This document shows positions 11,230 through 23,785 of a DNA stretch of 64,000 bases, piece by piece (the stretch's first letter is position 1; every line of letters starts with the position of its first letter). The DNA lies in assembly GCA_011037195.1 (NCBI GenBank), contig JAAEAF010001101.1:62001-126000 (forward strand), in the 5' to 3' direction. Below the pieces are notes generated by a model that saw only the letters and a list, made by a program, of their open reading frames with translations, was not told where the DNA came from and searched no databases. Made by a program: the position numbers and the translations under genes. This stretch comes from Triatoma infestans (lineage: Eukaryota; Arthropoda; Insecta; Hemiptera; Reduviidae).

Positions 11230-12537
11230 GATGAAATGTCGTAAGATATTAATTAGAATACTGGCTTAAATAAACAGGTATTATTAACTAAAAAATTGTT
11301 AGACATGTTCTTGGTTTAATTATTCTCTTAACAAAAAAAAAATAGACCAAATTAAGACCACCCACATTTCTTTTTTCAAAAATATAATCTGTAAAAGTTA
11401 CATACTTATATTAAAATTTCTAAATACATATTTATATATAATTAAGTTAACAAGCTGATCTTAAATTATTTACCTGATTCCATGAAATAATTTTAAGACT
11501 ACTATCAGTAAATAATAAATTTATTTTCTAAACTGGTTCAAACTGTTTTATCACCTCCTTAAACAACTTTATTAGGGATGAGAACAAGTTCTACATTCAT
11601 TTATACTGGAAACTCGTATAATAAAGATTTTTTTTTATAAGGCAATCGATATCATGATGTTAAATTCGCAAAATTTGCCGAACCAGTTTCAGATTGGAGT
11701 CATTACTTCAATCGCTCATTTTTTTAATCGATTCGCTGTTGGATGATGATGATGCATGATATTTTTAGTCAACAAAATCATTATTTACTTCTAATTTTTT
11801 TTTTTTTTCACAAAAGAAAACCATAAACTAACTTAAGTCAATAATGATGTAAGTTTAAAGTCATAAAAGAGCAGCATGCAAATACTAGGCTTTATTGTTT
11901 ACATAATTGAAGATAATAAACTTTTTATTATACTATTAAAAACTGCATTATTATTTTCTATAGGAGAGATAAGATTACTGGCGCAAATTGTAATTAGCCG
12001 AAATGGAAGACATGATTTAATTTTAAGGAACAGATGTATTGATTTTGACAGACTGTCCCTACATGCATAACAGGGTGTGCAGTAGATACAGACCTCGGGC
12101 TTTTATTTGGGATTACAGCCACTTTCAATCAAATAAAACCATTCAATTTTGAATCGAATTATCCTTTTTTTCTAGAGAATTAATCCTTTATTAAACAAGT
12201 TATATAATACTGCCATGCCTTAATTTGATTGAACAAAGTTTTAATTGATTAAAAAAAAAAAACAAGTTTGATTTGATTAAAAACAGATTTACTTTGATCG
12301 GCAAAATGATTGATTTGACCAACAAAAAAATGTTCCATTATATGTATTTAAATTTATAGATGATGTTATTTGTCCAAGCTTGTAAATGGAGCCTGGTAAT
12401 CTCTTCTAGGATGGGGTCTACATGTTAATCTTATGAATCATATTTTAATATTCGATTATCTATTGTGCCAATAAAATATCGATTAAATATTGTAATTTTT
12501 TTTTTTTATTATACACATTTCTCTTAAAATAAGAAAA
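11230..12537. other. No gene recognised
   Basis: AT-rich. A 64-codon ORF (11876-12070) lacks any domain. Contains GATGATGATG and T-runs. Around 12230-12320 repeated TTGATTGA/TTTGATTTG words occur. Confidence 0.5.
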
Positions 12538-12783
12538 TTAGTGGTGAATTTGAGAAAGGAAGAAAAGTCACTGCGAGAAATTGACAAAATAATTTCTAAA
12601 CATCATTCAATCCGTCCAGAAAATACTCAATAGATTTGACTAGACTGGCTGGCACTTTTCCCAGTCGGCCTAGAACTGAACCCCCAAAGAATGCATGAGC
12701 GGTAAATTATCAAAACTATTCACGAAGCTCCAAAAACCAGTGCCACTTCCATTGCAGATACTCCACAGATAATGGAGAAATGT
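12538..12783 (+). mobile_element. Tc1-like transposase N-terminal fragment
   Basis: One reading frame gives VVNLRKEEKSLREIDKIISK, then (past two stops) PQRMHER, then IIKTIHEAPKTSATSIAD. This is the order of the paired-type helix-turn-helix DNA-binding region of Tc1 transposases (SLREIAKI..., GRP hook lost, KTSA...). Internal stops and loss of the catalytic region make it a dead fragment. It abuts a Helentron-like copy that starts at 12828. No terminal inverted repeats were seen. Confidence 0.75.
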
Positions 12784-12827
12784 AAGAAAAAAGGCAAGGT
12801 ATAACTATTGAACTGCTACGAAAAAAA

Positions 12828-13797
12828 TCTGGTATGAAACACTCACACAACTTTCTCTTACTCCAGTTCTCAAAATTATAATTGACAAATGTTATAGTTT
12901 GTGTGCCAAATATAACGAAATTCGTCGAAAACTGAAAAAGCTATTCAGTAAAAGTGCACTTCCGGTTTATTGATTTCCTCCAAACTCGGAATTTTGGCCA
13001 TCTATTTATTTCTAATTAATTTTGTTTGGATGATACAATTGTATAATCAATTATGATACACTTTAAAGGAAGCTGTATCCCCACCCCCCTCCTAAAAGTG
13101 CCCTTAAATGATTTTTCCCAGAGAAATGTTTTAAATAAAAGATGTAGAATGAGTTTCAGTTTCAAGAAAATCGTCGGGCCATTTCTGAGAAAATCGCGAA
13201 AAAGTGAAAAAATCATTTAGTAAAGTGTTTAAAACAAACGAACTTCTGGTTATCCGTTTTTTTTCAGCTTCGGAATTTCAACAACATATTTAATTCTAAT
13301 TAACATTATTAAGAAGGCAGAATTGTCTAAATAAACTGAAATAGCACTTTAGATGACAACCTAACCCCATCCCTCCACCAGAAGTGCCCTTAAATGAATT
13401 TCACGAGAATGGTTTCAAATAAAAGTTGTATAGCTCTTTGAATGTGTAGTTGATATACCAAGTTTGAAGAAAATCGTCGGAGCGTTTGAGAAAAACGCAA
13501 AAAAGTAAAAAAAAAAACAACAAGTAAAGTGGCACTTCCGGTTGAGGAATTTTGACAGATGATCCACTGACAGATGCCATGGTGATACCTAAACGGAATA
13601 TGAAGTTTCAACTTTCTACGGTTTTTCGTTTTTCAGCTATGCTGTTCACACACATACATATACTACACAGAGACCATTTGCTAAAAACCACTTTTTTGGA
13701 CCCAGGGGACCTCTAAACGGATATTTCCGGTGTAAACTCGATATCGAAAATTTGACACGATTACACTACTTCCTCTTACTAGGACTAAGAGAAAGTA
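12828..13797 (-). mobile_element. Helentron-like element, full-length copy
   Basis: Reverse orientation with both ends present: TCTGGTATGAAACACTCACA at the left and AGGACTAAGAGAAAGTAAAA at the right. Contains three TTCCGG-type blocks and a short CA tract (13646-13670). Confidence 0.72.
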
Positions 13798-14353
13798 AAA
13801 ACATTGTATAAGTAAAATTGAATAAAAAACTAAACGGTTTTGTTTCGATAAAGATTATGTGATCAAGTCTCTTAATTTCTGGGAACAAGTTTTGTTCAGT
13901 GACGGAATGCTAATTTAAATCATTTTCATCTAATGGATAAGTAAGGGGCCTGGTCAAAATCGTTACAAACTTTAGTAATTAAAAATTTATATTCCATTAT
14001 GAAACATGGAGGAGGAGGAGGGATCAGGTTTGGGGCCTGCATAAGAGCATGTGACATAGGAAAATTTTAAAATTATTGAAGTCATAATGTATCAATATTT
14101 ATATACAGACAATTGAAGACAAGTGCGGAAAGACTTAGCTTTGGATCAACAACCCAAAACATAGGGGGCGTGTAAAATGGAAGAGTGGCTTACTCTAAAC
14201 TGCACGAAGAAAACTCAGAACGCCTCCCCCCTCTATCCCAGGATGTGAACCTCATTAACATCTTTGCGACGATTTAAAACGAAGGCTGAAGAAAGAGAAG
14301 TCCAAAAACAAGTCATAACTAAAAAGTTGGTTTCAGTAATGAACAGTTGTCCC
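13798..14353. other. No gene recognised
   Basis: Includes a GGAGGAGGAGGAGGG run near 14008 and moderately GC-richer DNA at 14.1-14.3 kb. Nothing identifiable. Confidence 0.45.
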
Positions 14354-14356
14354 TAA

Positions 14357-14736
14357 AGGCGCGTTCACATGAGTCAAGTTTAGTTGACCGATTTTAGTTG
14401 ATCGAGTTGAATGAAAAACCTAATGAGAACCTTTTGTTTCAATAAAGTTGATCAACTTTTTAGTGGATCAACAAAAGTTTGACCGAGTCAAACTTTGTCG
14501 TTTAAAGAATGGCGCATCTTTCAGTTGAACCCGCCATCTTTCCAGTATTGACAACCTCCGGATCGCCCAATTGGCCTCTCAGTTTGCTTTCAACTCATAG
14601 ATTGCTCCGTGTCATTTTTGAAACAGTTTGATCGATTTCAGTTAAAACGAACCAAAAATGATTCAAGTCGCATTCAACTTTTGCTGATAAACTAAACTCG
14701 GACAACTAAACTTGACTCCTGAACAAGAACGCTCCT
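14357..14736. mobile_element. Harbinger-like MITE with TAA target duplication
   Basis: A 380-bp non-coding element flanked by TAA on both sides (14354-14356 and 14737-14739). Its imperfect terminal inverted repeats begin AGG[C/A]GCGTTC and share an inner AGTCAAGTTTAGTTG block after a small indel. The 3-bp T-A target duplication and the GGnGCGTTC-type end fit PIF/Harbinger MITEs. The inside contains further self-complementary GTTGATCAAC / GTGGATCAAC segments. No coding capacity. Confidence 0.75.
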
Positions 14737-14739
14737 TAA

Positions 14740-15059
14740 GAGAGGTGATAAAAAAAACAATGGACCTTAGTGATTTTAGGAATTCATTACAATTTATTTT
14801 CAATGGCCAATTACGTATACCCAGCATTTTTTTTTGTTTGTTCATAAAAATAAATAATTTCTTGTTGGTGGTCGTTAAAAAATAATTGTATATTTTGTTG
14901 CGTGTTCTTCACCACTATTAAAACTAAATACAGCAAACGATCTTTTCTATTGTCTTGTTCATTTATTTAAGCAATAAAAAAAAAAATGTAGGGCGAGGTC
15001 TGTACCCAGACATTTTTTTTTATTAACTGTACATAATATTATATAGTACATTAAATGCA
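14740..15059. other. No gene recognised
   Basis: AT-rich spacer between the Harbinger-like MITE and a Helentron-like fragment. Confidence 0.5.
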
Positions 15060-15365
15060 CGGCTAGAATTTCAAATCTGAAGAAAAAAAAACATTCAGTA
15101 AACATACACTTCCGGTCTACAGATTTTTTTTTTTTAAACTTGGATTTTCAACAACATATTTAAATCTAATTAATATTATTTAGCTGAAGGAATCGTATAA
15201 TAAACTAAAATAACACTTTAGAAGTAAACATAACATCAATCCTCTCCACCTTAAACCCCACTTAAATGAATTTTGCCGCAATAAAGTGTAAAAATAAAAA
15301 TCGTGGATCTTAATATGTGTGCAGTTGATAAGAGTTTAAAGAAAATTGTTAATGTCGTTAAAAAA
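15060..15365 (-). mobile_element. Helentron-like fragment
   Basis: One internal ~300-bp block (ACACTTCCGGTCTACAG ... GTTTAAAGAAAATTGT) abutting the next full copy. Suggests an additional block or a nested truncated element. Confidence 0.5.
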
Positions 15366-15372
15366 AAAAATA

Positions 15373-16340
15373 ATCTTGTGTGAAACACTCACACAACTTT
15401 CTCTTACTCCTGTTCTCAAAATTATAATTAACAAATGTTACACTTTGTGTACCAAATATATCGAAATACGTCGAATATCGAAAAAACTGTTCAGTAAAAG
15501 CGCACTTCCGGCTTACTAATTTTCTTAAAACTTGGAATTTTAGCGATCTATTTATTTCTAATTAATTTTGTTTGGATGATAGAATTGTATAATCAACTAT
15601 GATAGCACTTTAGAGGAAGCTGTAACCCCACTCCCCTAAAAGTGCCCTTAAATGAATTTTCCCAGAGAAATATTTTAAATAAAAGATGTAGATCTTTGCA
15701 TGTTTAGTTTATATAAGAAGTTTCAAGAAAATTGTCGGAGCCATTTTTGAGAAAATCGCGAAAAAGTGGAAAAATCATTTAGTAAAGTGGTAAAGTAAGC
15801 GCACTTCCGGTCATCCTATTTTTCTCAAACTCGGAATTTCAACAAAATATTTAATTCTAATTAACATTATTTAGATGATGGAATTGTTTAATAAACTGAA
15901 ATAGCATTTTAGATGAAAACCTAACCCTTCCCCTCCACCTTAACTGCTCCCTTAAATGAATTTTCCCAGAGAAATGTATAGTTGATATACCAAGTTTGAA
16001 GAAAATCGTTGGAGCCATTATTGAGAAAATCGCAAAATAATAAAAAAACTAACTAGTAAAGTAGTACTTCCGGTCGAGGAATTATGACAGATAACGTACC
16101 GTCAGATGCCATGGTGATACCTAAACGGAATATCAAGTTTCAACTTTCTACAGTTTATCGTTTTTGAACTATCCTGTTCACATACACAAACACAGACACA
16201 CACATACACACACCATTTGCTAAAAACCATTTTTTTGGGCTCAGGGTCCCTCAACAAAATGGACATTTCCGGTGAAAATTCGATATAGAAAATTTGACAC
16301 GATTACAATACTTGCACTTACTACGAGTAAGAGAAAGTAG
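15373..16340 (-). mobile_element. Helentron-like element, full-length copy
   Basis: Reverse orientation from TCTTGTGTGAAACACTCACA to ACGAGTAAGAGAAAGTAG. CA-rich tract at 16187-16213. Internal blocks resemble each other, as in the reference copy. Confidence 0.72.
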
Positions 16341-16344
16341 AAAT

Positions 16345-16628
16345 AGCAAAGAAAAAAAAAACAAACTGAAAAATTCAATCATTAAAATGATACTTCCGGT
16401 TGAAGAATTGTGACAGATAACTTCCTTTCGTTTCACCTGGTGATACCCAAATGAATGTCAACATTGATTATTCTGCAATTTTTCGTTAATTCATAAACAA
16501 ATATATATTATACACGTACACTTACATATATACACACACAATATTTTATCGATAATACATATTTCCGGTGAAAACTTGATATCGAAAATTTAACACAATT
16601 GCAACTCACTACTAAGTAAAAAAAAAAA
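16345..16628 (-). mobile_element. Helentron-like 5'-part fragment in tandem
   Basis: Repeats only the terminal third of the preceding copy (TACTTCCGGTTGAAGAATT, ATTTCCGGTGAAAACTTG), directly after its end. Confidence 0.55.
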
Positions 16629-17463
16629 GGTAGAAATTACGCATTCATAAAATCCAATAAATATACATTGAGATTATTATTTATGTAGGGTGCTGTTAAT
16701 TAATATTTACAATTTATCTGTGAAATTTGATACTATCGTGATATAACAAGTGTGAACAATCCTGATTTAGTATTTTTATAGAAAAAAAAAAATAAATAAA
16801 TAAAAATAAAAATAACACAAATATTGCCCTAAAATTCTGATGTAAAAAAAAAAAAATCAAAAAAAGTCAATCCATTTTACATTAACTTTAAAACTTTATT
16901 ACTATGATCTGCACAAATATTGACAAGTTCCTTTCAAAACATGTTATAAACAATTCTAGAAGAAGATTTTCCTCAAATAAACATCGTAAAATCAACTGGC
17001 AGTCTAAATCTACATTTTTTTTTTTTTTTTAAATTTTAAACAAACAATAAACAATGATGACAGTTCAAGGTAAATATCATACAAGCTGTCTGCGGAAATG
17101 GAAGAAGGAAGCAAGGAATTTTGTAATTTCCTACAAAATAGTTATAATGTTACATAGAACTAAATTTAAACAAATATACTAAATACTTACTCTAATCTAT
17201 TTACGACTTTCTTAATGAAATATTTACATAATATATGCAAACACCATATTTCTTTTTGAACTTTAAAATTCTATTAAAGATAACTACATATATTATTATA
17301 CAAAGTAGACGAGTTCATTGTCAACTACCTTTAAATGGTAATTTTTTTTTTTTTTTAGAAATGCAAAATAGGTTGAAATGAGTCTCAATTAGTATATGGA
17401 TACGTTTATTTTACCAAATAAGTGAGAAACAAACCATTCAGAAGAACTATCATTAAAAAAAAA
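16629..17463. other. No gene recognised
   Basis: AT-rich with long A- and T-runs. Confidence 0.5.
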
Positions 17464-18424
17464 TCTGGCGAGAAACACTCACACAACTTTCTCATACTTC
17501 TGTTCTCAAAATTGTAATTAACAAATGTTATAGTTTGTGTACCAAATATAAATGAAATTCGTCGAAAATTGAAAAAAAAAAACTGTTCAGTAAAAGCGCA
17601 CTTCCGGCTTTACTAATTTTCTTAAAACTTGGAATTTTGGCCATCTTTATTTCTAATTAATTTTGTTTGGATGATAGAATTGTATAATCAACTATGATAC
17701 CACTTTAGAGGAAGCTGTAACCCCACCCCTCCCCTAAAAGTGCCCTTAAATGAATTTCCCAGAGAAATGTTTAAATAAAAGATGTAGATCTTTGCATGTT
17801 AGTTTATGAAGCAGTTTTTGAGAAAATCGCTAAAAAGTGAAAAAAATCATTTAGTAAAGTGTTAAAACAAACGCACTTCCGGTTATCCGATTTTTTCAAA
17901 CTCGGAATTTCAACAACATATTCAATTCTAATTAACATTATTTAGATGACAGAATTGTCTAATAAACTGAAACAGCAGTTAAGATGAAAACCTAACCCCA
18001 GAAGTGCCCTTAAATAAATTTTCCCGGAGAAATGTTTCAAATAAAAGTTGTAGCTCTTTGTATGTGTAGTTGATATACCAAGTTTAAAGAAAATCGGGAG
18101 TCATTTTTGAAAAAATCGCAAAAACTTAAAAAAACACAACTAGTAAAGTGGTACTTCCGGTTGAGTAATTTTGACAGATAATGCACCGTCAGATCTCATG
18201 GTGATACCTAAACGTAGTATCAAGTTTCAACTTTCTACGGTTTTTCGTCTTTGAGCTATGCTGTTCACATACATACACACACACAACACACGCACACAGA
18301 CCATTTGCTAAAATCCACTTTTTTAAAGTCAGGTGACCTCAAAAAGGGTAATTCCGGTGAAAAATCGATATTGAAAATTTGACACGATTACAATACTTTC
18401 TCTGACTAGGAGTAAGAGAAAGTA
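17464..18424 (-). mobile_element. Helentron-like element, full-length copy
   Basis: Reverse orientation from TCTGGCGAGAAACACTCACA to AGGAGTAAGAGAAAGT. CA tract at 18276-18299. Confidence 0.72.
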
Positions 18425-18481
18425 AAAAAAAGGTAACAAATTGCCTCCATCTAAAGAATAGAATGTACTGAGTAAAGTTAT

Positions 18482-19301
18482 TACTTTCATTACGCCTAGT
18501 AAGAAACAGGAAGTATTGCAATCGTGTCAATTTTTCGACATTCAGTTTTCACCAATGTTTGGAGACCCCCCTTAATATGAAGAAAATGTTTTTTGCGACT
18601 GGTCTGTATGCAACTGTTATCTAGAGCTATCTAGAGCTCTACCATCTGAGCGTCCCACTTTTTTTTCTCACGATGCTGGGTCAACACCGATTTTGCCCTC
18701 ACGGGTAATCGTACCCTGAATTCTTGTACCAAAGCCAAGTACGCTAGCCACTAGACCAACGCGTGAATACTGTGTGTGTTAAGAACAACTCGTAAGAAGC
18801 TCAAACTTGGTATTCCGTATAGATTACAGCATCTCTGATACGAAGGTTTCATACAAAGTCCATCAACCGGAAGTGTCACTTTATTAAATGTTTTTTTTTC
18901 TTTTCAGCTTTTCGCAATTTTCAGGAACCAGTTCAAACGATTTTCTTTGAATTCCGCATACTAATTACACACATAAATACCTATCACTTTTATTTGAAAC
19001 ATTTTTCCCCGAGAAACTTTATTTTTTGGAGTTTCTGAGGGAACAATAGCGTCAGTCATGGTTGCCTCTAAAAGTACCACATCAGTACAATATATGGTTT
19101 TATCACCTACATATGTATTAATATTTCAATTAGAAGCATTGATAGAATTCTAAATTTGTTTTTTGATGTTGTTGTTTTCGCGATTTTCTCCATAAAAAAA
19201 CCCGACGAATTTCATTAAATGTATACTAACTATAAATTTATCAGTTACATTTCTGTAAACTGCAGTAAGAGCAAGTTGTGTGAGTGTTTCATGCCAGATT
19301 T
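18482..19301 (+). mobile_element. Helentron-like element interrupted by a SINE
   Basis: Sense copy starting TTACTTTCATTACGCCTAGT and ending in the hairpin GTGTGAGTGTTTCATGCC then AGATTTTTTT. The SINE at 18614-18775 lies in its microsatellite. Confidence 0.68.
18614..18775 (-). mobile_element. tRNA-derived SINE, same family as 7.0-7.25 kb, inside a Helentron-like copy
   Basis: Reverse complement has the tRNA-like head (GTTGGTCTAGTGGCTAGC) and a mutated B box, then GGGCAAAATCGGTGTTGACC shared with the 7.1 kb copy. It interrupts the microsatellite zone of a plus-oriented Helentron-like element: the GT-run resumes right after it. Confidence 0.8.
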
Positions 19302-19860
19302 TTTTCTTATTCGGAAGACCTTAAAAAAGTGTTTTCTTGTGAAAACGCAATCTCGAAACTTTGACACGATCCTATTAATAGGAGGCGTAACAGAAAGTAA
19401 TAATTAGACATTACTTCACTTAAAAATAAATAATTTTTGCTCTATACAATTTTCTTAGTAGAATCGCATTATAATGAACTAAGTAAGCCCGAAGGTCATC
19501 GCTCCCCGCTCAGCTATAATTTAGTTCAAAATCAGAAAAAAATGTTTGAAATAAAAGTAATAGGAATACATATATATTTGTGTAAATAGTATATGAAGTT
19601 AGAGGAAAATTGTTGGAAAGCATTTCGAGAAAATCGCGATAAGATTAAGAAAAAAAAATTCATAAATCCACACACTTCCGGTTAATGAATTTTGACCGGA
19701 ACATTTTGTGTCAGAATCCAAGGAGGATAAGTTAAACGAAATATCAAGTTAAAGCTTCCTGCAATTTATCGTATTTGATAAATATTTCATTCACAACACA
19801 CACAAACAGAGAGGGAAGCTGTTTAAAAAAACAAAAAAAAAACTACTTTATTAGTAGTGT
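19302..19860 (-). mobile_element. Helentron-like fragments
   Basis: A short terminal piece (19302-19402, CGCAATCTCGAAACTTTGAC) followed by an internal piece (about 19520-19860, CACTTCCGGTTAATGAATT). Degenerate. Confidence 0.5.
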
Positions 19861-20639
19861 CGTACAAGTTAAATAAATACGAGTAACAGACTGTGTGGTA
19901 GAATTTCTCCCATTTCCCTAATTCTAAAAATACTTTAGCCCGACATCACACTGATACTACGCAAAAAATTTATTATTTTTGTAAAAAAGAAAAAAAAAGA
20001 ATATAATCCGATACATTTAACTTGAAAAGAAGAACTTTCATAATAATTATTCTTTATAATTTACCATGAAGTCATCTGCATGTTATTAATAAAATAAACT
20101 GTGCCCAATTTAACTAATACTCATATCAAATCTCACGACTTCAAACTCCCAAATCTATAATTACATAGAATTGAAGACAATTGAATAAACAACATGACAA
20201 ATTATATTAATCAAAAAGTTATGATGCTCCATAATAAATCAAAGCGGCCTTATAAAAGAGGATCTTACATTATTAATTGATAGTATTCTATTTACAACTT
20301 TACTGTTTAGAAAAGGCTGAGAACATAAGGAATGATTAAAACCACCTGGTAATGATTTTTGTTTATCCAGTACATTATCCCCTAAAAGAGCACGTAGAGA
20401 GTTTTTGAACGAAATTTTTTTTTTTAGATTTCTTCTTAAAAATGAGCAAACAGAATCTAATGAAACTTGGAATACATTTGTGCTTGATGTAACTTAAAAT
20501 ACCAGCTAAATATCGATCTGCAAAACTACAAATGAAAAGTGGGTTGTGATGGGGAAGAAATATCATAAATTTTGAAATGTCTTCTTCAAAAAGGAGAAAT
20601 GTCATTAATTTCTTTTTTTTAATTAATATGATGATTATA
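19861..20639. other. No gene recognised
   Basis: AT-rich. A 76-codon minus ORF has no domain. Confidence 0.5.
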
Positions 20640-20885
20640 GATAGTGCGCGAGTGTGTGTATGTATGTGTGTTGTGTATAGTTCTCCGGTAACTTCGATTG
20701 AAACCTTTATCTATCGCTTTCCCTGTGTGACCAGAGCTTATCACATACACAAAGAGAGACAGGAAGAGGGGAGGGAAATGGAGTAAGGTGAGTGAGAGAC
20801 CAACTTTCTAAAAATCAATATATCCAGCGAAAACTCATTTCGAAAGTTTGGCACGATCACAATAGTTCCGCTTAAGATAATAAAA
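20640..20885 (-). mobile_element. Degenerate Helentron-like terminal fragment
   Basis: GT-rich tract at 20652-20674, then CCAGCGAAAACTCATTTCGA and GGCACGATCACAATAG at the end. Confidence 0.4.
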
Positions 20886-20904
20886 ATAAAATAATAATGA
20901 TAAT

Positions 20905-21440
20905 AAGCAAGTGGCGGGATTTCTTGAATCCACAGTGCTACTCTTAGATTTTCTGGCCTTAGGAACATCTACAGCTAGATGTTGCAATATTATCCGGGTA
21001 TTGGCTAATATTGTCTGTAGCGAGACTGGGTATGGAAGACCCGCTTCATCTGAATGGCATGGTAAATCCCAGCCTTGCCAAGAGGATGTTGCAAAACCGT
21101 AGGCTGTGATCAAGCTTCGCTTGTCCAAGGCCCCGGACCAGTGACCATTCTGAGCCTTGTTCTAGGAGGACTTGCTGTCTCTGCAAAATGGTACCACGGG
21201 ATCATGAGCTCACTCACGAGCTGAGGAAAGGTTTCAAGGAGGGGGTCGAGGATCCGCCTGGGCCAATGATGGAATCAAAGTGATCTGTTTTATGGGCGGA
21301 AGTTGGTCGGTTTGCCTAAACGAATAGTTTTGCCTTCTCCCATCCCCTCGCGTCATTTCTGTAGCGAGAGATAACAATGTTCGGAGGCCGGCAGCATATA
21401 CTAAGAAAACTCCGGGCGCTAATTAACACAATGTTTACAT
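20905..21440. other. GC-richer unclassified segment before the solo LTR
   Basis: Moderate-GC block, open for ~97 codons on the minus strand (20835-21128: AYGFATSSWQGWDLP...) with several stops elsewhere. No conserved domain, terminal repeat or target duplication was recognised. It may be the 5' region of an unidentified retroelement or part of the same insertion history as the neighbouring LTR. Confidence 0.35.
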
Positions 21441-21466
21441 GTCAAAATAAAAAAAAAATAACATAT

Positions 21467-21856
21467 TGTAACGCAGCCAGTGGTGCCATCTAGGAGAGGA
21501 AGTAGGAACCTCAAGTTCTCTTAGTGGCCGCTAGGAAGCGCTGGCGACGCGCTCTAGTTATTTCTGGAAGGATTGAGGAGATTCTAGAAGATTCTCCTAC
21601 CGGTATAAATAGTGGGACCGCAAAGAGTTTTCTAGTTAGAAACAAAGTGTACGTTTGTGGAAAGTGTATAAAAAGTGAACAAAGTGAACTTTTGTGGTTT
21701 AAACTGTGTATTAATTATTATTAAGTGTTGTATTTTGTAATTTATTGTGTAAAACAATAAGAATGGTGTTTTCTTTAATGAAGTTTAGAGTATTTTATCT
21801 ATACAAACCCACTTATAACTAGTTGCAGTAGCTAGTTTAGAGGGAAAAACGTAACA
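21467..21856 (+). mobile_element. Solo LTR with 4-bp target duplication
   Basis: A 390-bp unit beginning TGTAACG and ending CGTAACA, so it has the TG...CA ends and short inverted termini of an LTR. It is flanked by the direct repeat ATAT (21463-21466 and 21857-21860), a 4-bp duplication typical of Ty3/gypsy or BEL insertions. It holds a promoter-like TATAAATAG at about 21605 and an AT-rich 3' part with several AATAAN-like motifs. No internal gag-pol is present on either side, so it is most simply a solo LTR. The clade is not determined. Confidence 0.8.
21603..21614 (+). promoter_or_regulatory. TATA box inside the solo LTR
   Basis: GGTATAAATAGT lies ~140 bp inside the solo LTR, where an LTR U3 promoter would be. 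It follows a GC-richer segment and precedes the AT-rich rest. Confidence 0.55.
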
Positions 21857-21860
21857 ATAT

Positions 21861-23783
21861 TTTTCCAATAATGTACTATCCATTATCCATTGTTTCATAG
21901 ATAATACGATATGGGAAACTGAGGAAGACTACACATCTTCGGAAATGTGATAAAAAAACAATGGGTGTCATCCCAAAGTATTAATTTATTTGAGATAATA
22001 GGATAATGAATTATTTCTGTCCATGTTTAATTAAAAAAAATAGCATTGACAAATACAATGAATAAAGCAATCAATATCACCAACAGCCTTTTCGAAATAT
22101 CAGAGAAAATATCTCAGTTTAGCCAACATTACATACTTAAACAATAATTTTATATTTTCATAGAAGTTTTTCTGAAGAAGAAAAAAAAAAAAAAAAACTT
22201 TCAGCAATTTTGTAATAAAAACTTTTGAATCCACAAATATCACTTAACAAATTTCCCAATCGAGGAAATAAAAAATAAGATTTATTTAAGGAGCAGAAAA
22301 AAAAAAGAGAAGTAAATGTTCACGAAATATAGTTCACGAAATAAGACAAACATTCATGACCTTGGGATAGAAATGACGACTGTATAACAGTCAGATACAC
22401 GTGTCTGAAAGACCAAAGAATTATCATATGGTTGAAGCTGCCAACGTTTCAAAACTGGATATGGCACTTAAAGAAGTTCATAAAACGTGATAAAGTTAAT
22501 GGTCTAGTATTAGCCAATCTTAACTTTAACAAGTTATTGCACAGCACACTCTTCAGAAGTACTTAACTGAATCAACAAGAATAAGAATTATAATGCAATA
22601 TCTACTATTCAATAGTCAACAATCGGAATGATTTAAGTCCCTAGCCAGGTGTAGCAAACTCATTTAAAACGCTAGTTATTTTTAATTAAAGTAAAAATCA
22701 CGCTACTTACATTAATTACAATACTATATAATATTAATAAAGATTTAAATGTGTTGCCCAAATTCCGGTTGACCGATTTTGTGAGAGGGGACTTTGCTGA
22801 AAGGCGTTTTTTTCAGTTTTTCTGCTATTTTCTTGATAAAGACACAAGTATTTGAGGATGAGCTTCCCACTCATACCAGATTTTTAAAATTACAATTGTG
22901 TGTTTTGCATTATTTTTCATTTTTTTTTTTTTGTATAAGTTGAATATAACTGACCAACTTCAGGAGAACATCTGTTACGTTATTAACCTATTAGACTATT
23001 TTAAGACTTAGATAATTAATCCTGATTTTTGAAGTGTTATTTTTCCTTCTACACCAGAATATTGTACTTTTACTTTGGAGTAGCCTACAATTTATATTTC
23101 AAACTTTAGGCGTAATTTTTTTCCCCTGGTAATGACTAGAGTCGCAGAAAATAACTTTGAGAGCTGCATGCGATTCGCAGTTCACCAGTTGGCACCGTGA
23201 TCTATACATTTCATCCTATAAAGAAGAATGAAATTATTTTGTTTTTATTTGGAAGTTTAATCACACGTAAGTTGATGCTAAGAATAATAACTATTGTCCC
23301 GCGAAAGAAATTTTACAAATTCGGAAAATAATCTTTATCTCAAATATGACAAAATTTTGATATAATTAAATATGACTGGAAACAAAACACTACATTAGGA
23401 AACTCCTACTATCCTTATGAACTTAATGGAGCATTAAAGTATTAAAACTTATATTTCTTTCTTTCGAAACTTTTACGACTGCCAAGAGTTAAGCATCATT
23501 TAACATAACACTACATTAAGTAAGCACTATGTTCTAGTAGTAATAAAGATATACAGATTTTTCACAAACCATTCACTCAAAAGTGTTTACTTAACACCAT
23601 TCAAGCTTTATTTAGCGAATAAAAATCCCAGAAAATGGAACCAAGAAAAATTCGAAATATTAGTGCAGAGTATTAGAGTTCTCTGACAAATGAGACTAAC
23701 TAGCTTCGCTGTTTATGTTTTTATTTATAAATTGAGTTTTTTTTTTCTCAATGTATTTCAATGTTACTATGACGAAAATTCAA
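21861..23783. other. Mostly empty AT-rich stretch
   Basis: No gene. One decayed Helentron-like fragment (22740-22895) is listed separately. Confidence 0.5.
22740..22895 (+). mobile_element. Degenerate Helentron-like fragment
   Basis: AATTCCGGTTGACCGATTT and a decayed hairpin end CCACTCATACCAGATTTTT. Only the outline survives. Confidence 0.4.
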
Positions 23784-23785
23784 TA

